Assembly: GCA_012934845.2 (NCBI GenBank)
Contig: WNNJ02001261.1
Coordinates: forward strand, 62,001-126,000
DNA length: 64,000 bases
DNA from: Pomphorhynchus laevis
Lineage: Eukaryota; Acanthocephala; Palaeacanthocephala; Echinorhynchida; Pomphorhynchidae
Direction of reading: 5' to 3'
The position numbers were made by a program, and so were the translations under genes. The stretch's first letter is position 1, and every line of letters starts with the position of its first letter. Under the pieces are notes generated by a model that saw only the letters and a list, made by a program, of their open reading frames with translations, made no database searches and was not told the DNA's origin. This document shows, piece after piece, positions 1-10,738 of the stretch.

Positions 1-330
1 GAATAATTGACATTGAGCGTAGTATTTTCTGTCCCTTTATAATGGCGACCAATGGTGCAATTGGACCATCTGCTTCTGGTTTGCTACGAACACTAGCACA
101 CAAACTATATGTCAATAGTGGTGAATCCTACGCTGATATGATTTCTGAGTTGCGAAATAATTTGAGCATCTGTACAGCAAAAATGGTTTCATGCTGCTTT
201 CGTTCACCAAGAGTGAAAATTTTTGTTACACGTGAACTATGGTGATACAAAATCAAGAAAATATAATAAACATTGTTGAATAGTAATATTTTTTATTTTT
301 TATTTGTGACTCAATTGCGCTGGCTTTGTA
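1..330 (+). mobile_element. REL-type non-LTR retrotransposon, 3' end (family 2)
   Basis: The frame open at 42-245 contains NGAIGPSASG and then a leucine- and serine-rich tail. This resembles the last part of the REL-endonuclease LINE near 42.15-42.38 kb (GNGAIGPAAN in the same context). Only the extreme C-terminus is inside the window; the body lies to the left. Bases 245-330 look like an AT-rich 3' UTR. The assignment rests on this internal similarity and on the general family pattern. Confidence 0.5.
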
Positions 331-354
331 AATAAATTATCTTTATCTAAAAAA

Positions 355-490
355 AATTTTAATACCCTTTGATAGCAGCTTTCTTAATTCACAATTTTCA
401 ATTAATTCTAGATTATGGGTACACATATGTTCATATATTTTATCTAAACTAAGACTTTACAATTGCATTCTATTTCCATTATGTTTATAA
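355..490 (-). mobile_element. Naiad-type PLE fragment
   Basis: About 135 bases nearly identical to 18830-18965 of the intact Naiad unit. They cover the linker just downstream of the CxC motif. It is a short isolated fragment with no coding capacity. Confidence 0.8.
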
Positions 491-555
491 TAATAAAGAA
501 TTTGTTATATCACCAAAAATAAATAAAATACATGAAAAAGTCAAAAACATTCAGT

Positions 556-1640
556 TCAGTATACAGTTGTCAAAAAAGTTCTTTCTTCATTCTTCAGCGC
601 TTTCCCAACATTTATGGCCTCAAATCCGAGGGGATCTGAGCCCCCCCCCCTCAACCGATCCAAAACGCCGCCTTCCGATTGAACCACCCGGGGTCTAAAC
701 CACCTCCCAAACATCCAATCGGAACGAACTTTGCTGGTTGAATGAGGGACGAAGAGCTTAAGAAAGCTAAGTATTTGCTCTGGGAAACCTCCTCTCGAAA
801 AAAGGCTTATCCCGAGATAGCCCAGGTGCCCCAAAGACGCTGCTGGGCTTTCCCATACAACGTCAGATGCTGAGCTCGTTTCAGAGGCCAACTAGCTTTC
901 TTCAGGATACGTTTAAGTCTATCCAGGTAACTTTCGCCTACCAGTTCACCGTAACAGTGAACCCCAGGTATTTTACTCGACTTGTGAGGTTGGGGAGTGG
1001 TGCAGAGGCAAATATGGAGGAGAGCGCGGATGACGCGACTGCTCGGCTCCGTACAGAAGGGTTTAAGCAACCACCTCGAGTGAAGCAGTAAAATGTCGAG
1101 TATTAAATTTTTTGATGTGCAATGAAAGGTAAAGGGCGGTTGTTTGTGAATAAGATAACTGTTCCTAGCTCTGCGAAGTGCTACGTCGATCAATCGACGT
1201 TCTGTCGTTGAAGCCCCCAAGTATCATGTCATAGCCGCTGTCAATACTACTATCCAGGAGGTCACGGTTCTTGTGAATCTCTCAGGACGAATATAGACAT
1301 TAGCTAGACTGAAGCGTTTACCGTTCTTACAGAGTGAAGCTACTAGACAAGACATGGCTGGACACTAGTTATTTAATAGGACGGAGAACCTTAAGGAGCA
1401 CTTAACTAGGGTCAAGAGTCTTTAAGATGAAGAGGGGTGAGGTGGAGTTATGTACGAAGTAGATTGGGGACAAATATGCTTGGGGTTAATCGAGTAATGT
1501 CCCGGGGAAGACGGATAGACCGCGTCTCCTGAAGTACTATAACATCTGCGTCTCTACCGGATAAAAGTCTAAGGGCTGAAGCATCTACCGAATTCCACTG
1601 AAGGATATTCAGTGAAAGAGGCACACGAGTACTCTGCATG
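556..1640 (-). mobile_element. AP-endonuclease LINE, ORF2 5' part (broken)
   Basis: Reading from 1639 downwards, the frame has LSLNILQWN followed by DADVIVLQETR, the N-terminal motifs of the apurinic endonuclease of Jockey/CR1-like LINEs. Near 1260-1200 another frame gives DSGYDMILGGFNDR, corresponding to the GDFN motif. The domain is split over several frames, so this is a degraded copy. It lies directly downstream of the ORF1-like region at 1826-2897 and probably belongs to the same element. Confidence 0.6.
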
Positions 1641-1825
1641 CTGATGGATTAGTTGGATAGGGGGATTGCCTGCCTAGACAGAGCTAGGTGCAGGAAGGTT
1701 GCCCTTCCCACCACTAGCCCCATCTAGGGTTGGTTCTTGACAATAGGCAATATCTTCATTTCGCCTCTTAGACTTCAGTAGTTTTCTAATCTTGATTGGG
1801 GGCTGGATGGGCCGTGCCCCCTTTT

Positions 1826-2897
1826 TTAAGAAGCGGGTATAACTGTTGATGCCGGTAATACTGGATTCAGATTTATAGCCCCGATTGCCATAAGTATAAA
1901 GCTCTCAAGCCTCTTATGCGAGGATTCTATTTTCTCGTCAACCATAAGTGTTAATTCCGAATCGCTCATTTTCTGAGCAACGGCAGCAGTAGAAAATAAA
2001 GCGGCCGATTTGTATTTTGCAGGCTTAATAAAAGCTTTTTTGTAGGCTTTGAACGTAGGGCAGGCCCTGCGCCAGTCCGGATGGCTACCCACGGTTGGTG
2101 CAGGACGAAAGGGCCTTGCAGGATCGGTAGAATTAATCGTCAGGCAGAACGAAGAGCCACACATCTCACATGTGGCCGTTCCACCTCAGCTGAACACTCA
2201 ATGTTCCCATTTGTGACACCGGATGCAGTGGGGGTATGTGTACTCATCAATATCAACGATTGTAAAGTTCAGGTTGAATTTCATAAAAGGGTTTGAACCG
2301 GCTTTGGACCACAGCTGCGCACGATCAATGGGTGCCGATCAGAACCCTACTCGATAGGGTTGCCATTCCTACCCAGGATTCGGCGCAGATTGAAAATTCC
2401 AAATTGATTCATCAAAGCTTTTTTATCATCCTCATCCAATGAGACGGGCAAATTATTAATTTTAAGAGAGGCATTTATCGGTTTGCAAATAAGCTCTCCT
2501 TGATCCGAGTGATGTTTGCTGAAATAATCTCTGTAAGCATTCAAGATGTCAGCTGATATAAAAGATATCTTCAATTCACTGGCATATAATTTTACCTTGT
2601 TAAAAAGTGTTCGATTTATGTAATTATCCACAAAACCTTAGAGGAAAGTGTTATATAATCTTTCCTTTTCAATAGGTTTAATCACTTTAATAATCACAAG
2701 GTTATTCGTTTTTGGGATGGGGGAAGTGCCTCCCCATCATTTGAAGAAAATAAATCATCACTAGCCTTAGACCGCATAGATATAATCGAAGAGTTAGGAT
2801 CACTTACGTTACATTCAGCATGAGAATCTGAGCAGGAACAAAAAGCCTTTGATGGCTCCATCACAAAATTTGTGTGATCGTTGTTGGGCATTTTCAC
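1826..2897 (-). mobile_element. LINE ORF1-like region with zinc knuckles (broken)
   Basis: Between about 2270 and 2030 the minus strand encodes PHCIRCHKWEH and, in a nearby frame, TCEMCGSSFC followed by HPDWRRACPTFKAYKKAF. This is the cysteine/histidine knuckle pattern of ORF1 proteins of Jockey- or CR1-like LINEs. Upstream pieces at 2347-2631 and 2694-2897 are open and hydrophilic and may be the N-terminal part of ORF1. The frames are disconnected. The order ORF1 then AP-endonuclease, on one strand, supports a single LINE of about 2.3 kb. Confidence 0.5.
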
Positions 2898-3531
2898 ATT
2901 TCAACTGTAAAACAGTTAAAATATTTTAACAGCGTTAAAACGCCTTCTCAAGAAAGAAGGAGTTTTTCTTAGTGCATCACTGTATTAATGTTATTCAATT
3001 AATCATGCGATAAAGCGGGTGACGTGCATTCTGCAGATAAGGGCATTAAAGCTAAGTTTATTACTTTCGTCAATGACACGATGGTGAATAGAGAGTTTGC
3101 GTCAGCTGTAGCAATCATTTTAAATTACAATTGTTGCAGATTTAAACATCAAAGTTAGTGCCGTCTTTTACATATGAGAAGGTAACTGGCGCAATCGATA
3201 ATAGGAATTTATTTACAACCTTGGCCAATTTGTGCCCAAACGATACGTACATCTTTTAATGTTAGATTTCATCCGTAGGGGTGGTTTGTGGGTTTTGGGG
3301 TGGAGATAAACTAAACTGAACTGTGATTTAATCGATCGGACTTTGTTATAACAATTATTAATAAAAGTCAGCATTTTTTAATTATGTAAATTCGGATATT
3401 TAACAAGATAAAATAATACAATAACGGTTCCAGTAAATAGGACAATAAACAGTTATCATTGCATTTTTGCAAAATCATCTTTAATAATTTAAGATGTTAA
3501 CCTCTTCGTATAATGTCCATAATTGATAGCG
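2898..3531. other. AT-rich interval, nothing recognised
   Basis: No convincing reading frame, repeat or structural RNA was seen. It lies just beyond the 3' end of the EAF fusion frame and may contain the 3' UTR of that retrocopy, but no clear poly(A) tract marks its end. Confidence 0.3.
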
Positions 3532-4689
3532 TTAAACTTCCTCCTCTTCGTTATCACTACTTTCAGATAGCGCCTGATCATCTAGAATATCTGAATCAAC
3601 CGATCCACTGACAACTAGCCGGCCTTTTTCCGGTATCATCTGTTTGTTTATAGTGGGCGTGATTATTTGATCTGTTTCACAAAAGTCAGTTAATAATTCT
3701 GTTTCATAATTAAAACTTCCGTCCGATTCATGATTATCACTATTTGCATTCGATAAACTGTCAGTTAATTCAGAATCAGATATTGTATGTACGTCATGTG
3801 TCATATAACCGACGGTATGTTTACTAATTTCGGTTTCTGGCTGTGAGTTTATAGGTAAAGATTCAGGATCATCAGCGTCGTTATTATTTGATGAATTGTC
3901 GCATTGTTGCAGAAAGGTGTCAAAATGTGGCTTAATTTTGCTTGAAAGACTTTGGGGCTTTACTGTGATTGCAGAGCTCAATACGTTTAGTGTGAATTTT
4001 CCGTTTTCTTCTATAAGTACACAATCTCTGTAGGAACACAATTTATGAGATCCTGTAAAAACTGACGTATCGACACTGGATCCTGGTATATTAACTAGCG
4101 TGACAGTTATTTCATTTGTATTGTTAAATTCAATGTATCCAGGAGCGGACTGATCAATTGACGATGGAAGAGAGTCAACTGCCAGTTCAAGTGCCTGGAA
4201 GGGGTTCATTCTTCGTGTGGGATTCTCCATTATGGGGTTAGCGATCTCGTAATACGGTCGGTTTAACATATCAATGCTAGATAATATAGCTTTTGAATTT
4301 CCTCTCATGAGTGCTATTGATACTCGTTGAAAGAGCCGTGCAGATGCGATGCTGTATGGTATAGATGATCGAATTGCTAAGTATCGGGCGATTCGTCTGA
4401 TGATTTTCTCCCCTTCCATATTCCAGCCGCCGTAACACTCCAAGACTGCAGGTATGAAGTTATATCCCGCCTCAATCATTTTAGCACGGTACTTTCTATC
4501 TTTGACCGATGATGCGTACTGCGCAGCTGCGTAACCAGGCACATAAGCTGACTGGCGAAGAAAAGATTCCTGTAGTGGATGTGTTACCGCGAAGTCTATA
4601 GCATCTGAAGGATCCCCGTAGATCAGAATATCGGCTGGCCGTTCTTGAAGATTTTGGACAAGGTTGCGAACCTCGCAACCCACATGCAT
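3532..4689 (-). CDS. REL endonuclease tail fused to EAF-like domain
   Basis: One uninterrupted 385-residue frame. Residues 1-160 are the end of a REL-endonuclease LINE protein: RPAD (18-21), IDFAVT (31-36), DRKYR (64-68), VLECYGGWN (82-90), SIALMRGN (124-131). They match the 48-51 kb element. Residues about 165-252 resemble the N-terminal domain of ELL-associated factor: LPSSID, EITVTLVNIPGS, then VFTGSHKLCSYRDCVLIEENG and LSSAITVK. The rest is a Ser/Asp/Asn-rich acidic tail ending LSESSDNEEEEV, as EAF proteins end in an acidic serine-rich region. EAF proteins bind ELL elongation factors in the nucleus. The EAF part has no intron, which fits a cDNA copy. The first Met is internal to the LINE homology, so the true start is unknown. 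Expression is not shown. Confidence 0.65.
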   Translation of the reverse strand: MHVGCEVRNLVQNLQERPADILIYGDPSDAIDFAVTHPLQESFLRQSAYVPGYAAAQYASSVKDRKYRAKMIEAGYNFIPAVLECYGGWNMEGEKIIRRIARYLAIRSSIPYSIASARLFQRVSIALMRGNSKAILSSIDMLNRPYYEIANPIMENPTRRMNPFQALELAVDSLPSSIDQSAPGYIEFNNTNEITVTLVNIPGSSVDTSVFTGSHKLCSYRDCVLIEENGKFTLNVLSSAITVKPQSLSSKIKPHFDTFLQQCDNSSNNNDADDPESLPINSQPETEISKHTVGYMTHDVHTISDSELTDSLSNANSDNHESDGSFNYETELLTDFCETDQIITPTINKQMIPEKGRLVVSGSVDSDILDDQALSESSDNEEEEV

Positions 4690-4715
4690 TCCTGCTGATT
4701 GTGCGCCTGGTCACA
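4210..4715 (-). mobile_element. REL LINE family 1, 5'-truncated copy
   Basis: This is the LINE-derived part of the fusion. Homology to the 48-51 kb copy begins around AQSAGMHVG (about 4715) and an in-frame TGA lies just upstream, so the copy is 5' truncated, as is usual for target-primed LINE insertion. Similarity to the family ends near residue 160, where the EAF-like sequence starts. Confidence 0.75.
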
Positions 4716-5034
4716 GCATATTAATGGTCGATACCACAACAAATCAAAAAATACAAGCACGATTAAAATAAAAATTTAGTTATCCAATCAAACCATTGTG
4801 CTTCTCCACTTTAATTGGTCCTTAGTCATCTCCTTCAGTATCGTTATCAATTCTTTTCGGTATGTAATCCAACCATTTTTTAGGAAACTGCCTAGTTTAT
4901 CCTTACAAGATGCACTCCATTACTTCTAAGTGAAGCTAAAACGCATGATTATTAAAGTGCTTTCCGTCATCTGATCTGACTTTTCGATTTACAATTTCAA
5001 ATAACTTGACTCCTGTAAATAACGTTTCGTCAAA
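4716..5034. other. Unassigned interval
   Basis: AT-rich. Two short minus-strand frames between 4800 and 4960 are open for about 25-35 codons but resemble nothing I recognise. Confidence 0.2.
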
Positions 5035-5472
5035 ATGGTACTCGGCTTGTCACCAAAAATTCACTCTACTCAACTTTCTGTTCTAATGTCGATCCGAACT
5101 CTACCAATAGACTACCAACAGCGTATTTGCTTGTCAAAATCAACGCCTTTCCAACAGCACTTCCAGGAGTTCACAGAACAGATCAATGCCGATGATTACG
5201 AAATAACCACAGCAGCCACTCTACTACAACCTCTTTGGCAACAACTTCAAGCCACCAAAAGACCTATCATCGTTCGCGCCTACCTTCACGGTTATCACGT
5301 CAAGCTGTGCACTATTCACATATCATGTCATGAATCTTCAATATGTTGTAGCTGCAAATTTTGTAATCTACAATGTTCACATATCTCTCATATATTCTCT
5401 TGTCCATTTCTTTCAACAATTCCTCTTCGTAAAATCGATTCAATACCTGTAGATTCAATAATAATCAATTAG
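5035..5472 (+). CDS. Unrecognised 145-residue ORF
   Basis: Open frame of 145 residues, N-terminal half rich in Gln and Thr (FQQHFQEFTEQ, LLQPLWQQLQ), C-terminal half cysteine/histidine-rich (CCSCKFC, CSHISH). I do not recognise a family. The sequence downstream at 5560-5665 looks like a retroelement 3' end, so it may be the tail of an unidentified non-LTR element. It could also be a chance frame. Confidence 0.2.
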   Translation: MVLGLSPKIHSTQLSVLMSIRTLPIDYQQRICLSKSTPFQQHFQEFTEQINADDYEITTAATLLQPLWQQLQATKRPIIVRAYLHGYHVKLCTIHISCHESSICCSCKFCNLQCSHISHIFSCPFLSTIPLRKIDSIPVDSIIIN

Positions 5473-5559
5473 CATTTACACGCAGTCTGATGCTATAAAA
5501 ACGCTTTCAAGTCAAAGTCAACAATTCTACAAGTAAAATCTCACCCTCAGTCGTGATTA

Positions 5560-5665
5560 ATATTCTAAATAATTTGCTTTCAATTTATGTAATTTCTGTA
5601 ACTTTTGCTATCAGCCCCAAGCCGAGAGGCTGCAGTGGGCATTAATAAATAACTTCTCAGATTAT
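5560..5665 (+). other. Possible non-LTR 3' end
   Basis: A GC-richer stretch containing CAGCCCCAAGCCGAGAGGC, followed by ATTAATAAATAA, resembles a LINE 3' UTR ending in an AATAAA-like signal. No coding sequence could be tied to it. Confidence 0.25.
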
Positions 5666-5789
5666 TGTATAAATGCATCATTTTTTTTCTTTTTTTATTT
5701 CAAAACACAACACTTTAAATAGTGTTGAAATAGTATTGTTCAAACACAACACTATTGCAATAGTCGAAAATTTGTGATCAATAATTTTC

Positions 5790-5960
5790 TTTTTCTATTA
5801 CTCTCGATGTTTAAACACCCTGAACAATTTATCATTATTATTTAGTCTATATTTATATCCTCTTGATGTCATATGTCTTAATTTACTATTTTTAATTAAT
5901 TCCATAGCAATACTTAATCTAGTATTCTAGATTAAGGGTCAAAATTATGTTACAATATTC
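5790..5960 (-). mobile_element. Diverged Naiad PLE fragment
   Basis: The stretch from about 5820 to 5900 is a diverged version of 18815-18880 in the intact Naiad unit. Just before it (5705-5765) lie short inverted repeats built on CAACACTATT. No coding potential is left. Confidence 0.45.
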
Positions 5961-6842
5961 TAAAATACGGTCAAATGAAGCGAATAGGTGCAGATAAACG
6001 GTCACGGAGAAAACTTCAAACAGCAATCACACTTTTCTGTTTTTAATATATCATAGAATGAAGGTTGAGACAACATACAACTGTTTAATCACGACTCAGC
6101 TTAAGTCTATAACGAAAAGTTTAATACATAACAAGAAAGATTTGCTTGAACACTCTCCAATCTGGATGTAGAGTAGTCTAATTTACCCCACCTACCGATT
6201 GGAAAGGTGGATCATTTTAGATGGAGCATCGAGTTTTGTTAGACTTGACAGCTCGTAAACTCAATTAAAACAAAAATGTTGAAATACGCTACAGCAATAT
6301 ATTCAATTTTTCGATAAAGGATGACGATGAATCAAAAATTGTTAGTTTAGTAATTTTACATTTTTAAGAATCATTGAGTTTGATCATTTTTAAGGTATTT
6401 AAGTAAATTATCATTTGATTACCACGCAAAACAAAAGTGTACATCATACACAGAACGCATAAATAAAATCATATGTGACTATTTTATACCAGCAAAAATA
6501 TCGGTAACGACTGGTATAGGCAACGATTTTATAAAATTAATTGGTAAAGCCAGAATCAATATAGCGATAAAGACTGGGTAACTGTACAGTCAAACAATAA
6601 TCAGCACTTTCAAGCAGCTAAGATTAGCAATAATGAAAGATGTAGCGTTCTCTATTATTTAAAGCTATTTAATGTTTGCGATTGTCCATTAGATTTTTTA
6701 ACTCTAAATTATTTCGAAAATTATAAATTAAATACTCCATAATGATATTGGTAATTGTAATCATAATTTGATTTTTAATATTATCGTAATATAATTTTTA
6801 AAACATTAGTCAAATTCATAAAAAATTATAAAAATTGCTTAC
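5961..6842 (-). other. Intron downstream of PDI exon 2; nothing else seen
   Basis: AT-rich sequence following the splice donor of exon 2 (GTAAGC read from 6842 down). No further thioredoxin-fold exon could be found here or to the left edge, so the rest of the gene is outside the window or too diverged to see. Confidence 0.35.
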
Positions 6843-7040
6843 CTTTGAATTCGAAAAATTTTTCGTTTTTGTATAAACGAAAAGTAGGGTAATACTGGAT
6901 ATTTTCATGTTCACCTATTTCAGTATATTTACTCGCGTCCAAGGCACAACAAATAACAGGAGAACTCTTTGCCTTTAGCTTACTGGCTACTTCCGAATAC
7001 TTGTGAGACAATGACTGACAATGTCGACACCACGGAGCAA
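6843..7040 (-). CDS. Protein disulfide isomerase-like gene, exon 2
   Basis: A 198-nt internal exon, phase 1 at both ends, bounded by an AG acceptor (7042-7041) and a GTAAGC donor (6842-6837). Joined to exon 1 it reads VVVKFFAPWCRHCQSL, the thioredoxin-fold active site of PDI proteins, then SHKYSEVASKLKAK and YYPTFRLYKNEKFFEFKG, which holds the cis-proline loop (YPT). The active-site CxxC is CRHC, not the usual PDI CGHC. The role inferred from the family is oxidation and isomerisation of disulfides in the ER lumen. Clean splice signals and the unbroken frame argue for a live host gene. Later exons are not visible. Confidence 0.8.
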
Positions 7041-7385
7041 CTAAGCATAAAAATAAATGATATATACAAATAATCTGGAAATGTTATACATAATACTCAC
7101 TGCATCGTCTTGTCTAATAGTGGAAAGCATTTATTTTTAAGTTTGTAACAAGTGATATAAAAACAATGAATTAATAAATTCATATTTAACTTTACAATGC
7201 AGATGTAATTATTTAGTTCAAGCTAAAATAAAAACATATTAAAACACAAAGAATCGATAAGACTTATTTATTATATTATAGAGATAATTATATTATAGAG
7301 TAATAAATCACCCAAGATTAATAAATTTGTCAATTAATAAGATCAATTAGCTACAGTTATATATAGTTGAAATTAAATAAGGAAA

Positions 7386-8037
7386 TCCCGGAAAATTCGA
7401 CCAAAAAGTTTGTTTTCTTGACGTTTCGCCCTTCTAAGTCTTTTTCAAAATCTACAAATACATGAACAGTTAAAAATTTAAAATTTAAAAATTTTTTTTC
7501 TTTAAAACATTAGATGTGGCGTCATGTTATATCCTGCCACTTTAGTTATGGACTATATACTAGCACATGTGGACTTTCAGCCATTAGCGGTGCTATCCAA
7601 TGTAGCTCTCGTTTCCGTCAGTCTTTATGTTCGGCAGATTATCCTCGACTACTGTATAATCGAAGGCTTTCGCTTATTCATGCAAAATTGCATGCGCCAC
7701 TGCACTGTCTGTCGCTTATAAGCGCTTGATATCCGCAAGGCGATTGTTAATACTCATCCTAAGTCAATTTGACATTTCTCCGGCATATTGTTTATCTCGG
7801 GGTCTACATGTAGCCAAATATACACAATTTTTAGTTTTGCAATTGGTCTCCGATTTTAAGCGATATCGAATTTCGGTAAAAGTGCTTTTGACTGTCATCG
7901 ATTGTAGGATCAGAGCGCAAGTCTTGCATTGTGGCTGTTTACACAGCCTGCACCATAGTTCACCATTTAGAGGTCTTGTTGCATTTGATCTCATTGTGGC
8001 CGATACAAGGCAGTTTCTTGTGGAATTTAGTGCCTAA
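7386..8037 (-). mobile_element. Canonical PLE, GIY-YIG C-terminal fragment
   Basis: Reading downwards from 7994: CRLCKQPQCKTC, then NCKTKNCVYLATC and KQYAGEMSN. This is the zinc-binding and GIY-YIG core in the spacing of the 57.4-59 kb element (RCKTC, NSVYLGTC, QYVGESGN). Beyond 7760 the frame is broken but continues the same homology (INNRLADIKRL). The RT part is missing; the fragment runs straight into pseudo-LTR units at about 8030. The element tail lies near 7386-7450. Confidence 0.7.
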
Positions 8038-8893
8038 TGCATGATTAAACCGCAATACGCACTGCCATGCACAGAGCTTATGCTAAATTTCCTCTGATGA
8101 TTCAGATTAAGGGTAGTTCTGTTTTTTCAAGCTTTAGACATTGTTTAAGCGTGTGTTAAGGTGCCTATGAATGATTATTAAAGTCACGGTACTGATAAGC
8201 GCCGTTAGAGCGAAACGTGTATACCGTTGTTAAAGTTTGTCGTCACACATAGGATGACTGGGCATACGTAGCGACTTTGAATATTGCGAGAATAATTCGG
8301 TTCTATTTCTTAGTCTGATGATGATATATAGAATGCTGCCTGGTGTTTATGCCTTCTCATGAGGAAAACATAGTGATTTATTTACGAGTACACCATTGAG
8401 TGTCCCAGGGCAGGTGTAACAACAAATTATATTTTATATATTTGTACACTGTCCCTGTAAAACAGCATTTCTATTAAAAGGAATTTAGTGCCTGATGTAT
8501 GGTTAAACAGCAATACGCACTGCAATGCACAGAGCTTATGCTAAATTCAATCCGATGATTCAGATTAAGGGTAGTTCTGTTCTTCGAGCTTAAAACACGG
8601 TTTAAGCGTGTGTTAAGGTGCCTATGGATGATTATTAAAGTCACGGTACTGATGAGCGCCGTTAGAGCGAAACGCGTATAGCGTTGTGGAAGTTTGTGGT
8701 CACACATAGGATGACTGGGCATATGTAGCGACTTTGAATATTGCGAGAACAATTCGGTTCTTTTCTTAGTCTGATGATGATATATAGAATGCTGCCTGGT
8801 GTTTATGCCTCCTCATGAGGAAAACATAGTGATTTATTTATGAGTACACCATTGAGTGTTCCAGGGCAGGTGTAACAACAAATTATATATAAA
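8030..8893 (+). repeat. Two pseudo-LTR units with hammerhead motifs
   Basis: Two tandem units of about 455 and 400 bp, homologous to the 53-57.5 kb array. Each holds a hammerhead core: CTGATAA or CTGATGA, a GCGC..GAGC helix II, then GAAAC, at about 8190 and 8650. The second unit ends in AT-rich sequence that runs up to the PLE fragment at 9080. They lie upstream of, and antisense to, the PLE fragment at 7386-8037, the same arrangement as in the 54-59 kb element. Confidence 0.8.
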
Positions 8894-9079
8894 GAATAAT
8901 ATATATACTAATATATATAATAAAGAATAATAAATAATAAAATATTCAGTCGTCAATCGATGATAAACGAGATAAGAAATATTGGCAACACAATATTTAA
9001 AACAGGAGATAATGAACATCTTTGTACATTACGAAGGAAAACTCTGTTATCAAACAAAGAAATCTGAAAATATATACCA

Positions 9080-9535
9080 ATGAAGCCAAACCATTGCTAT
9101 AGTCCGAACTTGCATCCTGATGAACTGAAAGCCCTCCAAAATTTAAGACGTAATAAAAATATAATAATAAAGCGAGCGAATAAATCAGGACATGTTGTCG
9201 TTTGGGATATACAACACTATCTGGATGAAGCATACAGACAAATTTTAAATGACCCGTATGTAGAGATTGAACGCGAGTATATTAATGAGCTGCAACAGAC
9301 AATTTCCAATAAACTAAATGAACTATTTGCAGATACAGAGTTGATAGATCGTCTAACTGTTCCCAATCCACGGTATGGTAGGTTCTACATGCTTCCAAAG
9401 ACTCACAAAAGAGATTCAATATGTAAAAGGAGACCAATTGTCAGTAATTGTCAAGCAGTTACTGAGAAAGTCTCAAAATATCTTAATACAATATTGAATC
9501 CGCTTGTGAGAAAAGAACCCCATTGTTTATTGTGA
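9080..9535 (+). mobile_element. Canonical PLE, N-terminal RT fragment
   Basis: A 151-residue frame with the conserved start of PLE reverse transcriptases: NLRRNKNIIIKRANKSGHVV (the KADK-like motif), then YGRFYMLPKTHK and RRPIVSNCQAVTEKVS. It stops before the catalytic palm motifs, where sequence shared with 59.5 kb takes over at about 9530. A 3'-truncated relic inside the PDI intron. Confidence 0.75.
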
Positions 9536-9751
9536 ATAAAGGCATTTCCGACACTTTGCTTAATTGTCTGAGGCTTACGCTCTTAACCAGATCGAATTGC
9601 TGTGCGGACCATCCTTAAACACTAGGCAGAGGTTGTTGCTGAATTGTCGCTGCACTCGTTGGATCCTTAATGAATACGGCAGGTATAATAGTAGTGCACG
9701 GATGTGCTGAGTAGACAACGGTCCAGAATTTCTTACGAAATACGGCATTCA
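9536..9751. repeat. Dispersed sequence shared with the 59.5 kb foldback
   Basis: Bases 9530-9665 match 59560-59682 (part of one arm and the loop of the perfect inverted repeat there) with few changes. In both places the LINE fragment ending SSNTI lies nearby. It is probably part of one non-autonomous or chimeric element. Confidence 0.6.
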
Positions 9752-10330
9752 TACTAAATGGTGTTGCTTGATAGATTGGACTTCGATTGACGACTTTGAG
9801 TCATGTCACTTCGAGACACTTTCTCATTACTACAGTAAGGAGAAACGGACTTGGAGAGTCCGTTTCTCCCCACTACTCCCTTCCAAGTGCTACTGTCGCT
9901 CCCAACATGTCCATTGAAGTCACCAAATAGAACGAGGGAATCTCCAACAGGAGTACTATCAATCAGAGACTGATGATCTTCCACGAAGGCTGCGTATTCC
10001 AAGATAATGTTGGGAGCATACGCACACACAACAGTTATCCCCTTTGACTAAAAGTCACAGAGACGCCAGCATTTCGTTCACTAGATTAAACCTCTCTACC
10101 ACGAACGACAACCGAGGGCTTGTATGTATCCCTACACCCGCCTGGCGTCGCTTTCCTTTGGTAACTCCCAAAAAGTTCAAGTTCGAGCCTTAATCCAGAA
10201 GTTTAGTTCCAGATCCAGAAAATTAAACAGAAGTCACTCCGACTATTTCTAGACGGAGGCGAACCATCTCCTCAACTAATTATGATTCCTTTCTCGCCCG
10301 TGAGATGACATTCCACGTTCCATCATGAAG
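9752..10330 (-). mobile_element. AP-endonuclease LINE fragment (CR1/RTE-like)
   Basis: From 10330 down: GTWNVISRARKES, EIVGVTS, KRRQAGVGIHTSPRLSFVV, then VCAYAPN, VLFGDFNGHVGSDS and VGRNGLS. These are the ordered motifs of an AP endonuclease domain of the CR1/RTE-like type. Several stops and shifts split the first half. A 13-bp perfect hairpin (9839-9851 with 9857-9869) lies just inside the end. RT and 3' parts are absent. Confidence 0.75.
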
Positions 10331-10444
10331 GCTAGTCCGCTTTGGATGTTGATGCCTCTTTCGCTGTCTGCATACATCTACCTGGTCACATGGCACCCGA
10401 CAATGAAAACTGATCCAGTCAGAAGTGAATTGATTATTAAAACA

Positions 10445-10738
10445 TAAATATAAATCAACTCTTAAGTGGGAAAATTTATGGATGGATAACAAATAATTTA
10501 ATTTTTATCAGAATAAAATACGTGATAATCAAATTTCATCAGAGGAAATACGTCATTATCGTTTATTTTTTCCGCAGCTGTGTTGTGTCAAGGAATAGGG
10601 CCAAAACCTGATAACATAGCAGTTTCTCGTTATGATCTATTATCCTTATTCAATCGTTCTCTATTTATTATTCAATTAATAAAAATTGAATATTTTAAAT
10701 TTAAATTTGAAATTTTAACTTGATATAAATATAAATTG
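10445..10738 (+). mobile_element. Naiad-type PLE, 3' end and first half of pseudo-LTR
   Basis: Begins with the last codons of a Naiad RT (WENLWMDNK, compare FLWMDNK in the intact copies) and continues into a pseudo-LTR with the CTGCTATG-type stem, here on the minus strand. The pseudo-LTR is interrupted at 10739 by a foldback insertion and resumes at 11044. Confidence 0.6.

Noticed and set aside
807-1220. 137-residue ORF on the minus strand as a host gene
   Set aside because: It overlaps another open frame and sits where AP-endonuclease LINE motifs are split between frames, so it is a by-product of LINE decay.
4800-4960. Possible last exons of the PDI gene on the minus strand
   Set aside because: Two overlapping frames are open after an AG, but neither encodes thioredoxin-fold sequence nor an ER-retention end, so the match is no better than chance.
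8834-9233. Tyr/Ile/Phe-rich membrane-protein-like ORFs on the minus strand
   Set aside because: They are translations of AT-rich pseudo-LTR flank and of the strand opposite the PLE RT.
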